Shown here: positions 46,639 to 57,200 of the stretch, one piece after another
How the letters are laid out: each line of letters starts with the position of its first letter
Numbering within the stretch: the stretch's first letter is position 1
Source of the DNA: Muricea muricata
Taxonomy: Eukaryota > Cnidaria > Anthozoa > Malacalcyonacea > Plexauridae
Reading direction: 5' to 3'
NCBI GenBank assembly: GCA_963855995.1
Contig: OY979718.1
Location: forward strand, 33,954,559 to 34,018,558
Length of the DNA: 64,000 nt
Made by a program: the position numbers and the translations under genes
The notes under the pieces: generated by a model
The model's database searches: none
The model's input: the letters and a program-made list of their open reading frames with translations, nothing else
Told to the model about the DNA's origin: nothing

Positions 46639-47346
46639 TCATTGCTGTGAAATTTCAAAGTAATTTCATAGTGAAATTAGACCTTTCCATAAAGTGAGAT
46701 CTTAGAGAATCCAGAAGACATGTCTTCTGGATTGTCTATTGTGAGATTTAACAGCCATAGATGGGGTGCTCACTCCTCTGTAAATGCCCATAAGTCTCAC
46801 TTCTAGTGCCTATCACTAATTTTCAACATTTGAATGATTTGATCAATGACCAATACCATAACATTCATATCAATGATATCATAACAAAGTGACAAATCAA
46901 TTCAACGTAGAAAACCTGGTTTCAAACCAAGGTAAGCGAGTCGTAATATTATGTATTTAAGATGTAATATCAAATTGGTTACCAGTGTGAAATTTTCCTC
47001 ATTCATTTTGACGTCAGAATTTAATGTTGCCTGACCTGCCATAGCTCAAAGTATACTTAACACTTTGAAGTTTGCGAATTACGACTACAAATCGCATTGA
47101 AAACATAGAAATTACCTACGTCAAGTCACTGAACGATTGCGGAAAACATCTACATACCTTTCATCCAAAAGCTGCAACAATCAAAAATTAAACATAAATA
47201 GTTGAAAAATAAGTAAAAATTGTCCGGTGGAAACGTGCGCGATGTTTACATTTTGAGCCGTTATTTGACTGTTTGTTCAACGGAAAGTGAATTTACCTCC
47301 TATAAAGATTGACGAAAGTTTAATGAAACATGGCGGCGGTAAACGT

Positions 47347-47491
47347 TGTGTTGACTTTGCAAAACTTTGGCGGTGTTGTACTACAAAACTGCAGGTTTGT
47401 GAACATTACAACAAGTGAGTTTGAATTTTACATATAATAATCTATAGATTTGGCGAGCTAGAAAGTATTCCCCTTGAGGGGGGAACAAAAC
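47347..47491 (-). repeat. Right inverted repeat of Academ-like element
   Basis: Reverse complement of 40506-40652. It ends GGGGGGAACAAAAC. Confidence 0.85.
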
Positions 47492-47559
47492 CTATTTTTT
47501 AAGCGACTTTTTGACAGACAGAATACAGCCTAATACTACTTGTTCAATCAAAGGCAAAC

Positions 47560-47967
47560 ATGGAAAGCATTGGAGTTCTTCCGGGACCCGCTACACTAAT
47601 TACAGGCTTTCGAAATGAGCTATTTGGATTGCTCTCGCAGAGTAAGATAGAGGCGGAGGAAGAGTGTCACTTTTGTATGGAACCCGTCAGAAACGAGATG
47701 CTGTATACCACCGACACGGCATGTTGCCACAAAGCGATCCATTGCGGCTGTTTCGAGACATGGGCCTATACATCGACGGCATTTACAAATAATCCCTTCG
47801 TACGCTGCGCATACTGCAGAGCAAACTACACGTATCCCTGTTTCTTGTGCCTGGAAGACGTGACTCAAAGCCCACAAAATCCAAAAACAATGTGTTGCCA
47901 TGCCATCGTACACGACGAATGTGTGCAAGATTTGAAGTACATACTGTCGATCTTATCTGAGGATTGA
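47560..47967 (+). CDS. Intact small RING-like protein, Polinton-type cargo
   Basis: 135 residues from MESIGVLPG to LSED. Cysteine/histidine ligands appear as EECHFC, CCHKAIHCGCF, CAYC, CFLC and CCHAIVHDECV, suggesting two zinc-binding halves of RING type. No membrane segment. The N-terminal 55 residues match the decayed copy at 14291-14458, which sits next to a packaging-ATPase remnant, so the gene probably came from a Polinton/adintovirus-like element. It starts 69 bases outside the right end of the Academ-like element; a TATA-like GTATAAAAC lies just outside that element's left end (about 40450-40460), so the transposon may have split promoter from gene. A ubiquitin-ligase role is only a guess. 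Confidence 0.6.
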   Translation: MESIGVLPGPATLITGFRNELFGLLSQSKIEAEEECHFCMEPVRNEMLYTTDTACCHKAIHCGCFETWAYTSTAFTNNPFVRCAYCRANYTYPCFLCLEDVTQSPQNPKTMCCHAIVHDECVQDLKYILSILSED

Positions 47968-47968
47968 G

Positions 47969-48230
47969 ACAATCCATTAATTGAAGTTAAGATTTTTATC
48001 TTAATTATGAGTCCCTGAAAACACAACCAAGAAAATTTCAAATATTACACAGGAATTAGTGTTGACATATTTAAAGTACAATCCATTAATTGAAGTTAAA
48101 GACAATCCATTCCAGACAATCCATTTGAGACAATCCATTAATTGAAGTTAAAATTTTTATCTTAATTATGAGTTCCTGAAAACACAACTAAGAAAATTTC
48201 AAATATTACACAGGAATTAGTGTTGACATC
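47969..48230. repeat. Direct duplication, about 100-bp units
   Basis: The block starting GACAATCCATTAATTGAAG at 47970 recurs at 48130 with a few changes; short extra copies of ACAATCCATT lie between. It follows the RING-like ORF directly. Confidence 0.8.
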
Positions 48231-48494
48231 TTCCACCATCTCGAAGGTTATTTGCCAAACAAATGTAAAGCAATTAAAGTTGTCGCATGAAGATCAGCTT
48301 CTAATGACGCTAGTGAAGTAACGCTTGAATCCACAGTGTCAGTGGGTGAACCTTGCAGACCATTTCAACAGCAACAAAACATCTCTAAACTATATTTTTG
48401 GAAATCGATTGACCTAATTTACCATAATTAAATTATCCTACATGATCACGTGACCTGACCATGATGCTTGCTTACAGACTTTACGTAACACTTT

Positions 48495-48924
48495 TAAACA
48501 ATTTTTTCCTCGCCTGACTGGTGTTATTGATTGTACCGAGATATTTATTGAGTGACCAAAGAAATTAGATGCTCGAGCTTGTGTATATTCAAATTGCAAA
48601 AAATATTCAACAGACATGTTTCTGATTGCTTGTACCCAACAAGGCGCAGTATCCTTCTTTTTAAAGGCTTGGAGTGGACGGATATCTGACGTTGAACTTG
48701 TCAAAGAATCTGGTTTTATGGAATTTTCAAATCACCCCAGGGATCAAATGTTAGCTGATCGGGGTTTTACACTTACGCCGCAAGATGTGGTGTGGAACTT
48801 ATTATTCCAAGTTTTACTAGGCAAGAATCAGCTATCAACAAAAAAAGTTGAAACTACACGTCAAATTGCCACAATACGAATTCACATTGGGCAGCAACCC
48901 AAGAGGTATGGCGTTCATCATTAA
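48495..48924 (+). pseudogene. HARBI1/DDE_Tnp_4-type transposase fragment
   Basis: Frame 48500-48924 reads TGVIDCTEIFIE, a stop, then RACVYSNCKKYSTD, AVSFFLKAWSGRISD, LADRGFTLTP and GKNQLSTKKVETTRQIA, with RIHIGQ at the end. The first Asp (IDC) and second Asp (ADRGF) of the DDE domain are visible; the region with the third acidic residue is lost. Only the middle of the protein remains. Confidence 0.75.
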
Positions 48925-49990
48925 CGCGCTGCGAAGGTGTTACTTCAGCTTTGAAAATAGCTATTTGTGTTCGACAAAGTCATGCTGCACTATTCTTACC
49001 CATCCACTTGTAAATTGGTTGTGAGCTTCCAAGCTCTTTTCATCCCCTCTCTGGAAAAAACGCCATGAGTATAACAACTGTACTTACATCGCGATCGCTC
49101 CCCTTCACTTTTTCCTTAAAAACTATAAATTTATGCCAATAACGTCGTGATAAATATCTGTAAAGTGGTCGGAACTTCCCAAAAGTGATGTATTTTATTC
49201 AAATAAACAGAGTTCGTTAAAAAACCAGCCAAATTTGACCGCAATCGCTCTCGAATTTCATCCGCCATTTACAATTGGCTAAAATGGACATTCATTTATC
49301 TCAGTGACCAAAGACTTTTGCAACAGCTGGGATATTGTTAGAATCAGTTCATTGGGATTTTGGGACTCATTTATCGAGTTGCATACTTAGATAAAGAGAT
49401 TGCATCATTTGTAATAGTGCTAAATTCGCTTAGCATTGTAACTACACCCAGAAAATTTCCTCCTTTCCTCCATAAGTTTTATGGCTCGACGACGATATCG
49501 TATTTTGTCACGAGTGAGCGCAGCGAACGGGGGACAAAATATGATATGGTAACGAGAGCGATAAAACTGATATTGCCGAGCCTCGAATGCGATAACCTAT
49601 TTATCGCATACTTGTGCCTTTATCTGAGCTATTCAAGGGAGAAAATCAGATTTTTTTTCTAATTATAAACCATTTCATTTCAGCTCCGAATGAATGCAAA
49701 AACATTGTAAAAAACACGTTAAACAGCTATAACTTTGTAGAAACAAGCCAATCTTTTTACAGTTGCAGATATCTTACTGTTATTGGTCTTCTATCATGAC
49801 ATATTTTGCTTTTTCACTATCGATTTGCTGTCGGACGCCATCTTTGTTTTTGCAGCGGGACAGAAAACGATATCGCGGGACATATATATATTATTAGGTT
49901 TTGCCGTTTATAAAAACTTTTTAAAGAGTACTAGTGCTCAATGGATATCCGGAGCATGATTAATTTATTTATACGACTCAACAAATTCCA
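48925..49990. other. Intronic sequence, small foldback
   Basis: No gene supported. An imperfect hairpin at 49478-49590 pairs GATATCGTATTTTGTC with GACAAAATATGATATGG. The ORF 49360-49662 crosses it and is unsupported. Confidence 0.4.
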
Positions 49991-49996
49991 CTAGGC

Positions 49997-50056
49997 ATCT
50001 TTATTACTAACTAGTTTCGTACCACGAGGTGTGGCACTCATCAGATAAAATAGCCT
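49997..50056 (-). ncRNA. Hammerhead ribozyme motif
   Basis: On the minus strand: AGGCTATTTTAT, CTGATGA (50044-50038), a 7-base-pair stem II GTGCCAC/GTGGTAC with loop ACCTC, GAAA (50018-50015), then the palindrome ACTAGT as a minimal helix III, TA, and AATAAAGATGCCT, which pairs with the 5' strand as a stem I with an internal loop. All canonical core bases are present. A palindromic helix III is known from Penelope-type hammerheads, which are thought to act as dimers. Confidence 0.75.
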
Positions 50057-50222
50057 AAAAACTATTCGTTAAAACTTACAATATTTATATACAAATGATA
50101 AAGACTTACTAATTGCTATGCGTGCTCTGCAAATAGGATTAAAATTTTAAGTCTTAATCATTTATATGTAAATAATGTAAGTTTTAACGAATAGTTATTA
50201 GGCTATTTTACCTGATGAGTGA
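50038..50222. repeat. Inverted pair next to the hammerhead
   Basis: CACTCATCAG...ACTATTCGTTAAAACTTAC (50036-50115) is repeated inverted at about 50140-50222, ending CCTGATGAGTG. The second copy keeps CTGATGA but lacks the rest of the ribozyme. Probably a Penelope-like terminal fragment. Confidence 0.7.
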
Positions 50223-50386
50223 TCTAAAGAATGGACAATGTTTTCTGTCTTGTCTCATTACAAATCTTTTGCACCGTATAATGCCATTCCCATTTGGCAC
50301 TAGTGAAGGGTTTTTTCACGACTCCTGAGCAGTAAAAGCCGGAAGGTGTCTTGTTATTGCACAAAATCAAGGTACTATGCACTTAC

Positions 50387-50707
50387 CTGAAGTATCTCCA
50401 GCGTAACTGCGATTGAAGTTGTTCCCATTAATAGCATTGATATTCTTTTTACTTGTACCATGAAATAATCTCATTTCCTTTTCTCTTCCATCCATTGATT
50501 TCTTTTTAGCCAGGTATAATCGAAATAAGTTGGGATTTTGAATCCTTTCAATTTTTGTAACAGTAGGTGCTTTTCCTCCGTCAAAACACGTTTCGAAGTA
50601 GTTAAGGATCTCTTTGTACTCAGGTGACAACTTCGAAAGAGGAATTACATGAACCACGCTTTTCTTTGGTTGGTCACTCCAATGTAGTGGAAGATCCACA
50701 TTTGTAT
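50387..50707 (-). CDS. PARP14-like: PARP14-like gene, penultimate exon (catalytic N-terminal half)
   Basis: Acceptor ATATAG at 50708 and donor GTAAGT at 50386-50381. It encodes NVDLPLHWSDQPK, then SVVHVIPLSKLSPEYKE, VTKIERIQNPNLFRLYLAKK, RLFHGTS (triad histidine) and NFNRSYAGDTS. This is the standard first half of a PARP fold. Phase 1 on both sides joins it correctly to 51338 and 39186. Confidence 0.88.
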
Positions 50708-51337
50708 CTATATTATGTGTTCAGCCAATATTCAATATTAAATAATTTATTCGCCGAAAGCCAAATGATTATTCATTGTTGAATATATTATTAAACCTGA
50801 AGCGAATAAATGTTTTAGTATAATTTCTTTAGTAAAACAAGTCTGAAATGCAGGGGGTTTTTTGATACAGTATACACCGGAAAATTCATAAGTAAAAACT
50901 GAAATATATTTGTAATTTTTAAATAGTGAACCATTTAATAAATTATGTGCAGATGATCTGTTACCTTAAGATAGTTTAACATCGAAGTTTTTTATATTCT
51001 TTGACTTTGTATTAAAGCAATTTTTCCCCATTTGCTAATTTTGCCAAAAGTATAAACTAAATTGCAAAAACTTCAAAACGGCTTTCACTGGCGGCCATTC
51101 TGAAAAAATTCCAACTAGTAAAAATTGCTTAGTATTTGCTGGTCAGGCATCTAACCAAAATGCTTCAAAACATTATTTACTAAAGAAATTATACTAAATA
51201 ACATTATACAATGAACAAACGTGATACTTAATTACAATTTTAGAAGTTCATTTCGGAGGGGGAGGGGGATTCTTTAGACGCTTGTCAGACGAATTTCAGG
51301 ACTTTCGATTTCGCAAAGAAATTATATAGATACACAC
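50708..51337 (-). other. PARP14-like intron
   Basis: 630 bases, GTGTGT donor and ATATAG acceptor on the minus strand. No other feature is seen apart from a G-rich run near 51258. Confidence 0.6.
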
Positions 51338-52664
51338 CTGCAGAATTTCCAATGTACTTGATCTGCAACTCTGCAAATTTAACCAAGAATTCAGCAACGT
51401 CAGCTTTCATTCCTTCTAGGTCGAAGCGCCTGGGAGTAGAATACTTTATAAGAACTCGGTAAATTTCGGATAACTTTTCTATTTCTGATTTGTGCTGTTG
51501 AAGAATATTTCCAACGTCTTCAACTGACTTTTCGACTTTGTTACTATTCACCAATGCATTTGTATCGGAAATAGCGTTTTCAATGTTTTCTTTAAAACCG
51601 ATGAAATTTATCTTTACTTTCTCTACTGTGCCAATGCTGGTGACACCACTTTGATTTTCATTTTTCAGTTTAGCTACAGAGACGGATTTTCCAGAAACGT
51701 AACTGTCATCAGCTTTACTACTTCCATGTGGTGGAGGAGAATCTTGTCGGAGCTCTTTGCCTTGGTTGGCGACTGCTTTCTGAAAGTCGGGGAAAATTTT
51801 CTTCAAAAAAATCACAATCTCCAATGTAAGCACATTTTTAACTTTCGAAAATTTCCTCGCAGCGTTTAAAATAAGATTGGCTGAGACGTCTGGCATGATA
51901 TTAAAGCTTGCAGTTCCGATGGCTGGAATCAATAGATGAGCTAGTGAATTCTGTTGCGCGAAACTTATGCACTGCTCCACGGAATTTTGAAGACCTGCTG
52001 CATCTGTTGTAGCTGGGACGAAATGGATGATTTTCTTCACATGGGCAATAGAACCGGCAGACGTTAGAAATATGGGACCGAGAGTACCCTTTGTACGAAA
52101 TGTGTCTAACTCATCTTGCACGATTTGTCCACCTGTCTTCAATATACTCCCGCATACTCCTCCTCCATCGGAAAGCTTGAGACTGTTCGGTAGAGCATTT
52201 ATAATAGCATCAGCTTTCTGCTTCGTTATGTCTCCTTCGCTAAGAACGATATTAACAGGACCAAACTTTCCGCCAATTGAGTCACCCGGCATTGCGGATA
52301 TGGTGCCTGGCGAAGCCTTTGATGAGTTACTTAGCGGGTATTTCGTAGACACTCTAGCTGGAAGCGTTTGTTGGAAGCGCCCAGAAGGATTTGATGACGC
52401 GTTTGATCTTCGATTGGAAAAAGTTGAAAAATTATGCGTACGATACGTTGGTTGCTTCTCTTTAAAGATAACAACAGATATATATTTCAAGGAAATAGAA
52501 TCAGCATTTTTAATGCTTATTTGTTTTACTTCTTCTTCGATTATATTCAGAACAATATCTTCTTGATATCCATGTTTTCCCGCACCGATGGTAGGCATTG
52601 CAATTGAGGAAACACCGAGCTCGATGCAATTCTCGAATATCTTTAAAACGAGGTCTCGCAATGC
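51338..52664 (-). CDS. PARP14-like: PARP14-like gene, macrodomain exon
   Basis: Opens after an AAATAG acceptor with ALRDLVLKIFENC and the end of a macrodomain (MPTIGAGKHGY). After a Ser-rich linker, a full second macrodomain follows: GPVNIVLSEGDITKQKADAI, the ADP-ribose loop SDGGGVCGSI, HVKKIIHFVP, and LLIPAIGTASF. A lysine-rich helical segment with IGTVEKVKINFIGF and MKADVAEFLVKFAEL leads to the donor CAG/GTGTGT. One open frame covers all 442 codons. Macrodomains bind or remove ADP-ribose; PARP14 relatives act in stress and antiviral responses. The first macrodomain's N-terminal half and any earlier exons were not found up to 64 kb. Confidence 0.88.
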
Positions 52665-53390
52665 CTATTTAGAAGAAGGAAAGAAAAAATATAAAGATTT
52701 GCTTAATTAACAGTAATGAATGGAAAATGTTTGTCTATGCCGAAAACGTTATATCTATGCAGTGTATGAACCTCGAAGGTTACGAGACTGTCAAAATAAC
52801 TGAAAATAAACGAGATATAATGAGCAAACGAGTAGTTACATTTTCACGCTTTTCAAACGTCTCAAAAAAAGTTCAAGACATATAAACCATCGTTGGTAGA
52901 TCCAAGAGGACGGCTATGTGTTTAAAGAAAGTTTAGCGGTACATTAGTGTGGGCCTACAGTAATTGGCTAACACTGTTGTGGAATCACTGCCACATACAG
53001 ATTACATTGTACTGTTCTGTATGTATTACATTACATTGCATTGAATTGCATTGCATTGTCCAGTGTTTGATGTATCCATGTAGTTATAACTGTCGAATGT
53101 GTCAATGTGTTAAATAAAAATAAATAAATAATCCACAAATCTCATGCGAAACATTATCATGCATGCATAAAGATCATTAATTTTTATTATTTTAATTCTA
53201 AAATATTTAGACACGGTAGCCTATTCAAATAACATAACAGTCACTTTTCAGAGGACGCTGCATTGAAAATGAAAAAAAAAATACTAACTATATTACATGC
53301 CATATCATAGAGAAGCTCATTTAACTATAATACATATCTTAGAAGTTTTTTTGAGAAGCCGTAATAGGACATTACTATTTATCACTGAAT
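52665..53390. other. Upstream of the visible PARP exons, no gene
   Basis: Contains an irregular ATTACATTGCATTG repeat at 53005-53060. I found no missing macrodomain exon here. Confidence 0.4.
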
Positions 53391-53394
53391 TATT

Positions 53395-55460
53395 CGCCAA
53401 AGGCGAGGCTAATATATATATAGTGAGGCTATTATATTACCGCATAGTTAGCGAGTGCGTGTGATTTTTATGCATTAATTGTGAAAGACTGCTTAACGAC
53501 CGAGTGCATAAGCACAGCAAACTAGTGAGTTTAGCAATCTTTTACAACAAGTGCTTAATAAAAATCGTACAAATGAACCAACCATTTAGCATCTAGGGTA
53601 TGCCATACAGAGATTTTGACTCTGGAAAACTGTCGAAATAAAATAGAGATTTTATTTTGAAATGAAATAGAGATTTTATATCGATATAGAAATTTTGACA
53701 CGGCGAAGATTGTCGAAATAAGATATTGAAGTCTCAAAAAAGATTCACATTGTTCATCTCTTCATTATCTAACTTAAATACTAAGTCAAAGCTCGTTGCA
53801 TGATTTTTATTGAAAAAACTCTTCTTCTTCTTATACAAAAACCAAATATAAATTCTTTTGCGCCTCACCAGACACTGCCGCCATGTTGTGAGCAAAATGA
53901 TAACGCGATTTCCTTCAGCAGTGTGAAAAACCGTATAGCCAATCAGAATGCTGATACGATGATTTTTCACCAGTGACCAAAAAAAAACACGTGGTAGTAA
54001 TCAACACGCTTATTCGCTTCAATCTTTTAAATACTGGGAAAATGCTGAGAAGCAGTAAGAAGACACAGACATGTATACATTTTTTGTGGGAGAATGGGGT
54101 CGAATGAGGTTACCTTGGATAAGACCATGAGGTTACCAGGAGACACCCCTTACACAAGAGGTTGAGAGTACAAAGCGATGACTAACGCTTAGACTACGTT
54201 GCTTCGCAGTGATAAATTCATACCAACCCATTACCGCGTAACCAGGCTCTCTTCTCTTCGCTCCCCGCTGAAGGAAGAGCTGGACGCGTGGCTTTCAGAT
54301 TTTGGAGAGACATTTAGATATCTATAAGTGGTTAGGGAAGGATTCGTAAGTTATTTGTGTCAATGCAACTTTTGTTAGACTTTTCATGAAATGTATGACC
54401 AAAATCACATAAATTAACACAACTACAGTAGCTTCCATCCATCACAAGCTGTCTTCCAAAATCTGGGAGCTTCGTGAGCAGCATCCACTGTGGTCTCTGC
54501 CTCGAGCGAGGAGCGTAGAGAAGAAAGCCGAGATATGAGATTGGCCAACTCAATCGAATCACTAAAGCCTACAATGCTCCCCTGGTGGTCCTTAATTCCC
54601 TGTTAACTTCCTTTTTGCCATGCATAAATAGAGATTTATGCAAGGAAATGGGGGAAATAAAAAACTTTTCTCTCTGGAGAATCAAAATAAGCGTTTTCAT
54701 TAGCCACACGGTTTTTTCACCGGTGAAAAAATATTGTATCGGCATTTTTATTAGATATACGGATTTTCTCACTGGTGAAGAAAATCATATTGTCATTTTG
54801 CTCACAACATGGTGGTCCTCTTTGTTTGGGTTTTATGTAAAAAAAAGAAGAAGAGTTTTTTAAACGAAAAACATGAAGCGGAAAAAAGAACAGGTTTGAC
54901 TCCAAATGATGAAAAAATATATGGTACTTAAGAAAGCTTTGAGACGTCAATATTTTGTTTAGACATTGAAAATAGCCGCGAGAGGCTTCCAGTGTCAAAA
55001 CAATCTCTATACGTATAACATAAACAAACTAATGCTTGGTTGCTTCGTTTAGTATCATGCACTTCGTATAATGCACTTGCTGTGAAAGATTGCTAAACTC
55101 ACTCATTCGTTTAAGCTCGTACATAAAAATCGTACGAACGTCGTGAGCTAACCATGCATGAATCATCATTTATCCTATCGAAAAATACATTTACAACAAT
55201 GATTTCATCTACAAATATGAAATATCCGTACATGAACTTTTTCCACTTACGATTTTTTAGTTATAAATTTTTTGTATTTTGTTGTGTTTTGAATAATTAA
55301 GCCAGCATTGCAAAAGAGGCAATTACACGTAATTATTACGAGCTATATTATCTGCGTATTTATACTAATACCTGATATAGTCAGGGTAATATAATTTACA
55401 GAGCGGACAAAAGCAACAAACTTGCTATATGTGTGCTAGCATTCAGCCTCACTATGAATA
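53395..55460. repeat. Composite inverted-repeat region
   Basis: Inner arms 53795-54015 and 54675-54880 are inverted at roughly 70 percent (shared CCATGTTGTGAGCAAAATGA and TTTTTCACCRGTGAAAAA-type blocks). Outer blocks containing GAGTTTAGCAATCTTT occur inverted at 53525 and 55090, and CAGCCTCACTATGAATAT near 55445 mirrors ATAGTGAGGCTATTATA near 53420. Several old MITEs seem to be nested; borders are not resolved. Small ORFs here are unsupported. Confidence 0.5.
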
Positions 55461-55789
55461 TCAGAAGGGGTGCCCAAATGAAAAATTGTGTTAGGCACTG
55501 TTAAGGGGAATTTAACTTTTTTACTGGAAATTTAACTGCCGATTGTTTACTAAATTTGACGAAAGTGTGATTTTATAGTGTAGGCAGAGATTTTATCCGT
55601 GTTCTTATTAATCCAAACTTCCATAGACCCACAATCATCAGGGAAAGGGTATTTTGAACATTGTTCAGAATCATTGTGTCCAGACCTTGTCTCGTACAGT
55701 ACGAGACGCTGGTCCTGCTTTTTTGCGGGCAGAACGACATGTACGTTGAGTTTCTTGATTCGAGGTTCTTTGGTCTAGACATTACAAAA

Positions 55790-57200
55790 CAACGTGATAC
55801 TGTTTGCGCAATTATACATTGCAGTGCAGAGCAGGAATGCGGACCTCAAAGACTTCTTCAGCCATGAAACGCAGTCCTTTCCGGCAGCTCTTTCAGAGTC
55901 TGGGAGACTCCATTTGACAATTCCGAAGTCTGACCTGTTGAAGTACACTCTTAAGGCACATCAGTCCGAACCTCAAGTCCAGTTTGATCCGAGAATATTT
56001 GATGGAATCCTTGTTGTACACGCCCTACAGTTCACCAGTAAGAACAAGTTTGAAGATTATGCAGACAATGTATATCCATTCCCTATTTAAGTTGACTGAG
56101 AAGCCAGCGAGTAGACGTTGTTTTTGGGACATTTATGTTTCTGATAGCTTTGATTAATTAGACGACTAGACAAAAGCGAGATAAGGGCATACGCCGTAAA
56201 GTCTCATGAGGAACCAAGCTACCACTGAAACGGAAGGACTTCTTCAGAGATTCTTCGAACAAGCAAGAGCTGTGTCAGTCCCTAACGTCAAAAGTTGCCG
56301 TGCACAACTAGGCCGAGAGAAGACTGTTTGTGTTACTTCGGGTTTAGCCTTTGCTCTCATCATATCATGTATAGTTTTCCTATTGTTACTCTATGTTTAA
56401 TTCAGATGCTCTCTATATCCCTTTCAGTGGTCACTGTTGGTTCTGATAGTGCGATGCCGGAATGAAACCACGAGGAGGCTGATACAAGGATCGTCGTTTA
56501 AATTCTCTATGTAATTCAAGATGGCCAGGCCAAAACAGTACTCGTTAGAAGCGTTGACACAGATGTCGTTGTTATACTAATTGGAAAATTTCACTACCTC
56601 CAAGCAGTACAGCTCGATTTAGAGTTGTAGGTCGCATTTGGAATGGGTTGAAATTTATTCTTCCATTAGCGTGAATTCAATTTGTGATGATATGTGGCAA
56701 GACCACTCAGTTTTTACCGATTTTCCGCGCGCTTGCTGGTTGCAATACCACCTCAGCATTCTTCGGTAAAAGCAAAGTGTCCGCCTTGCAGACACGGGAG
56801 CTGTACCCTAAAATCACGCCAACATTCAGTGGAGTTCCTAGCAGACCACCCGGTCGTTCCATAAGATCTCTGTAAACGCGGAACACTTCAAGAATCTTGA
56901 AAGATTCACAATAGTGATGTACGACAATCTCAGCGCCCTTAACTCAACTAAAAACAAAGCAAGAATGGAGATCTTCTGTAAGTCTAAAAAACATCGACAT
57001 AATCAGGCTACTCCCAACACACGAATGGTACAATAACAGAATTTCTTTTCTCACTCCTGAATAACATGCATTTTTCCATTGTCTTTACAGAATGCCCTTC
57101 TGCAACACCTCAAGCGTTTCATTTTCCAGGCTGGGATTTGGACAAGCAGCGAGCAGTCCATGCAGACGGTGCCATCGTCAGAGTAAAGGATCGTGTACAA
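55790..57200 (+). pseudogene. Second, divergent Academ-like/nuclease-motif protein fragment
   Basis: Shifting frames give DLKDFFSHETQSFP (55855-55900), FDGILVVHALQ, FWDIYVSDS, KRDKGIRRKVS, KDFFRDSSNKQEL, then NHEEADTRIVV (about 56474-56506), VRSVDTDVVVILIGKFH, and AGCNTTSAFFGKSKVSALQ, in which the usual Asp of GCD is Asn. FKNLERFTIVMYDNLSALNS and QAGIWTSSEQSMQTVPSSE close it. The same EEADT / DTDV / GC(D)TTS order is found in the element at 40.5-47.5 kb, but the sequences are far apart. Many stops and frameshifts; no inverted ends located. Confidence 0.6.

Larger units (their letters stand above)
40506..47491 (+). mobile_element. 7-kb DNA transposon, Academ-like
   Basis: Inverted ends begin GTTTTGTTCCCCCCTCA; the left repeat is 40506-40652 and the right is 47347-47491, with high identity over about 145 bases. 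They enclose a single multi-exon plus-strand gene with a nuclease-like acidic motif set and a cysteine-rich tail. The Academ superfamily is described as encoding an XPG-type nuclease and a Cys8 finger, which fits. Target duplications are not evident (flanks TTCA and CTAT). It sits in the last PARP intron, opposite in orientation to the host gene. Confidence 0.65.

Noticed and set aside
52027-52566. 179-residue plus-strand ORF
   Set aside because: Antisense shadow of the PARP14-like macrodomain exon.
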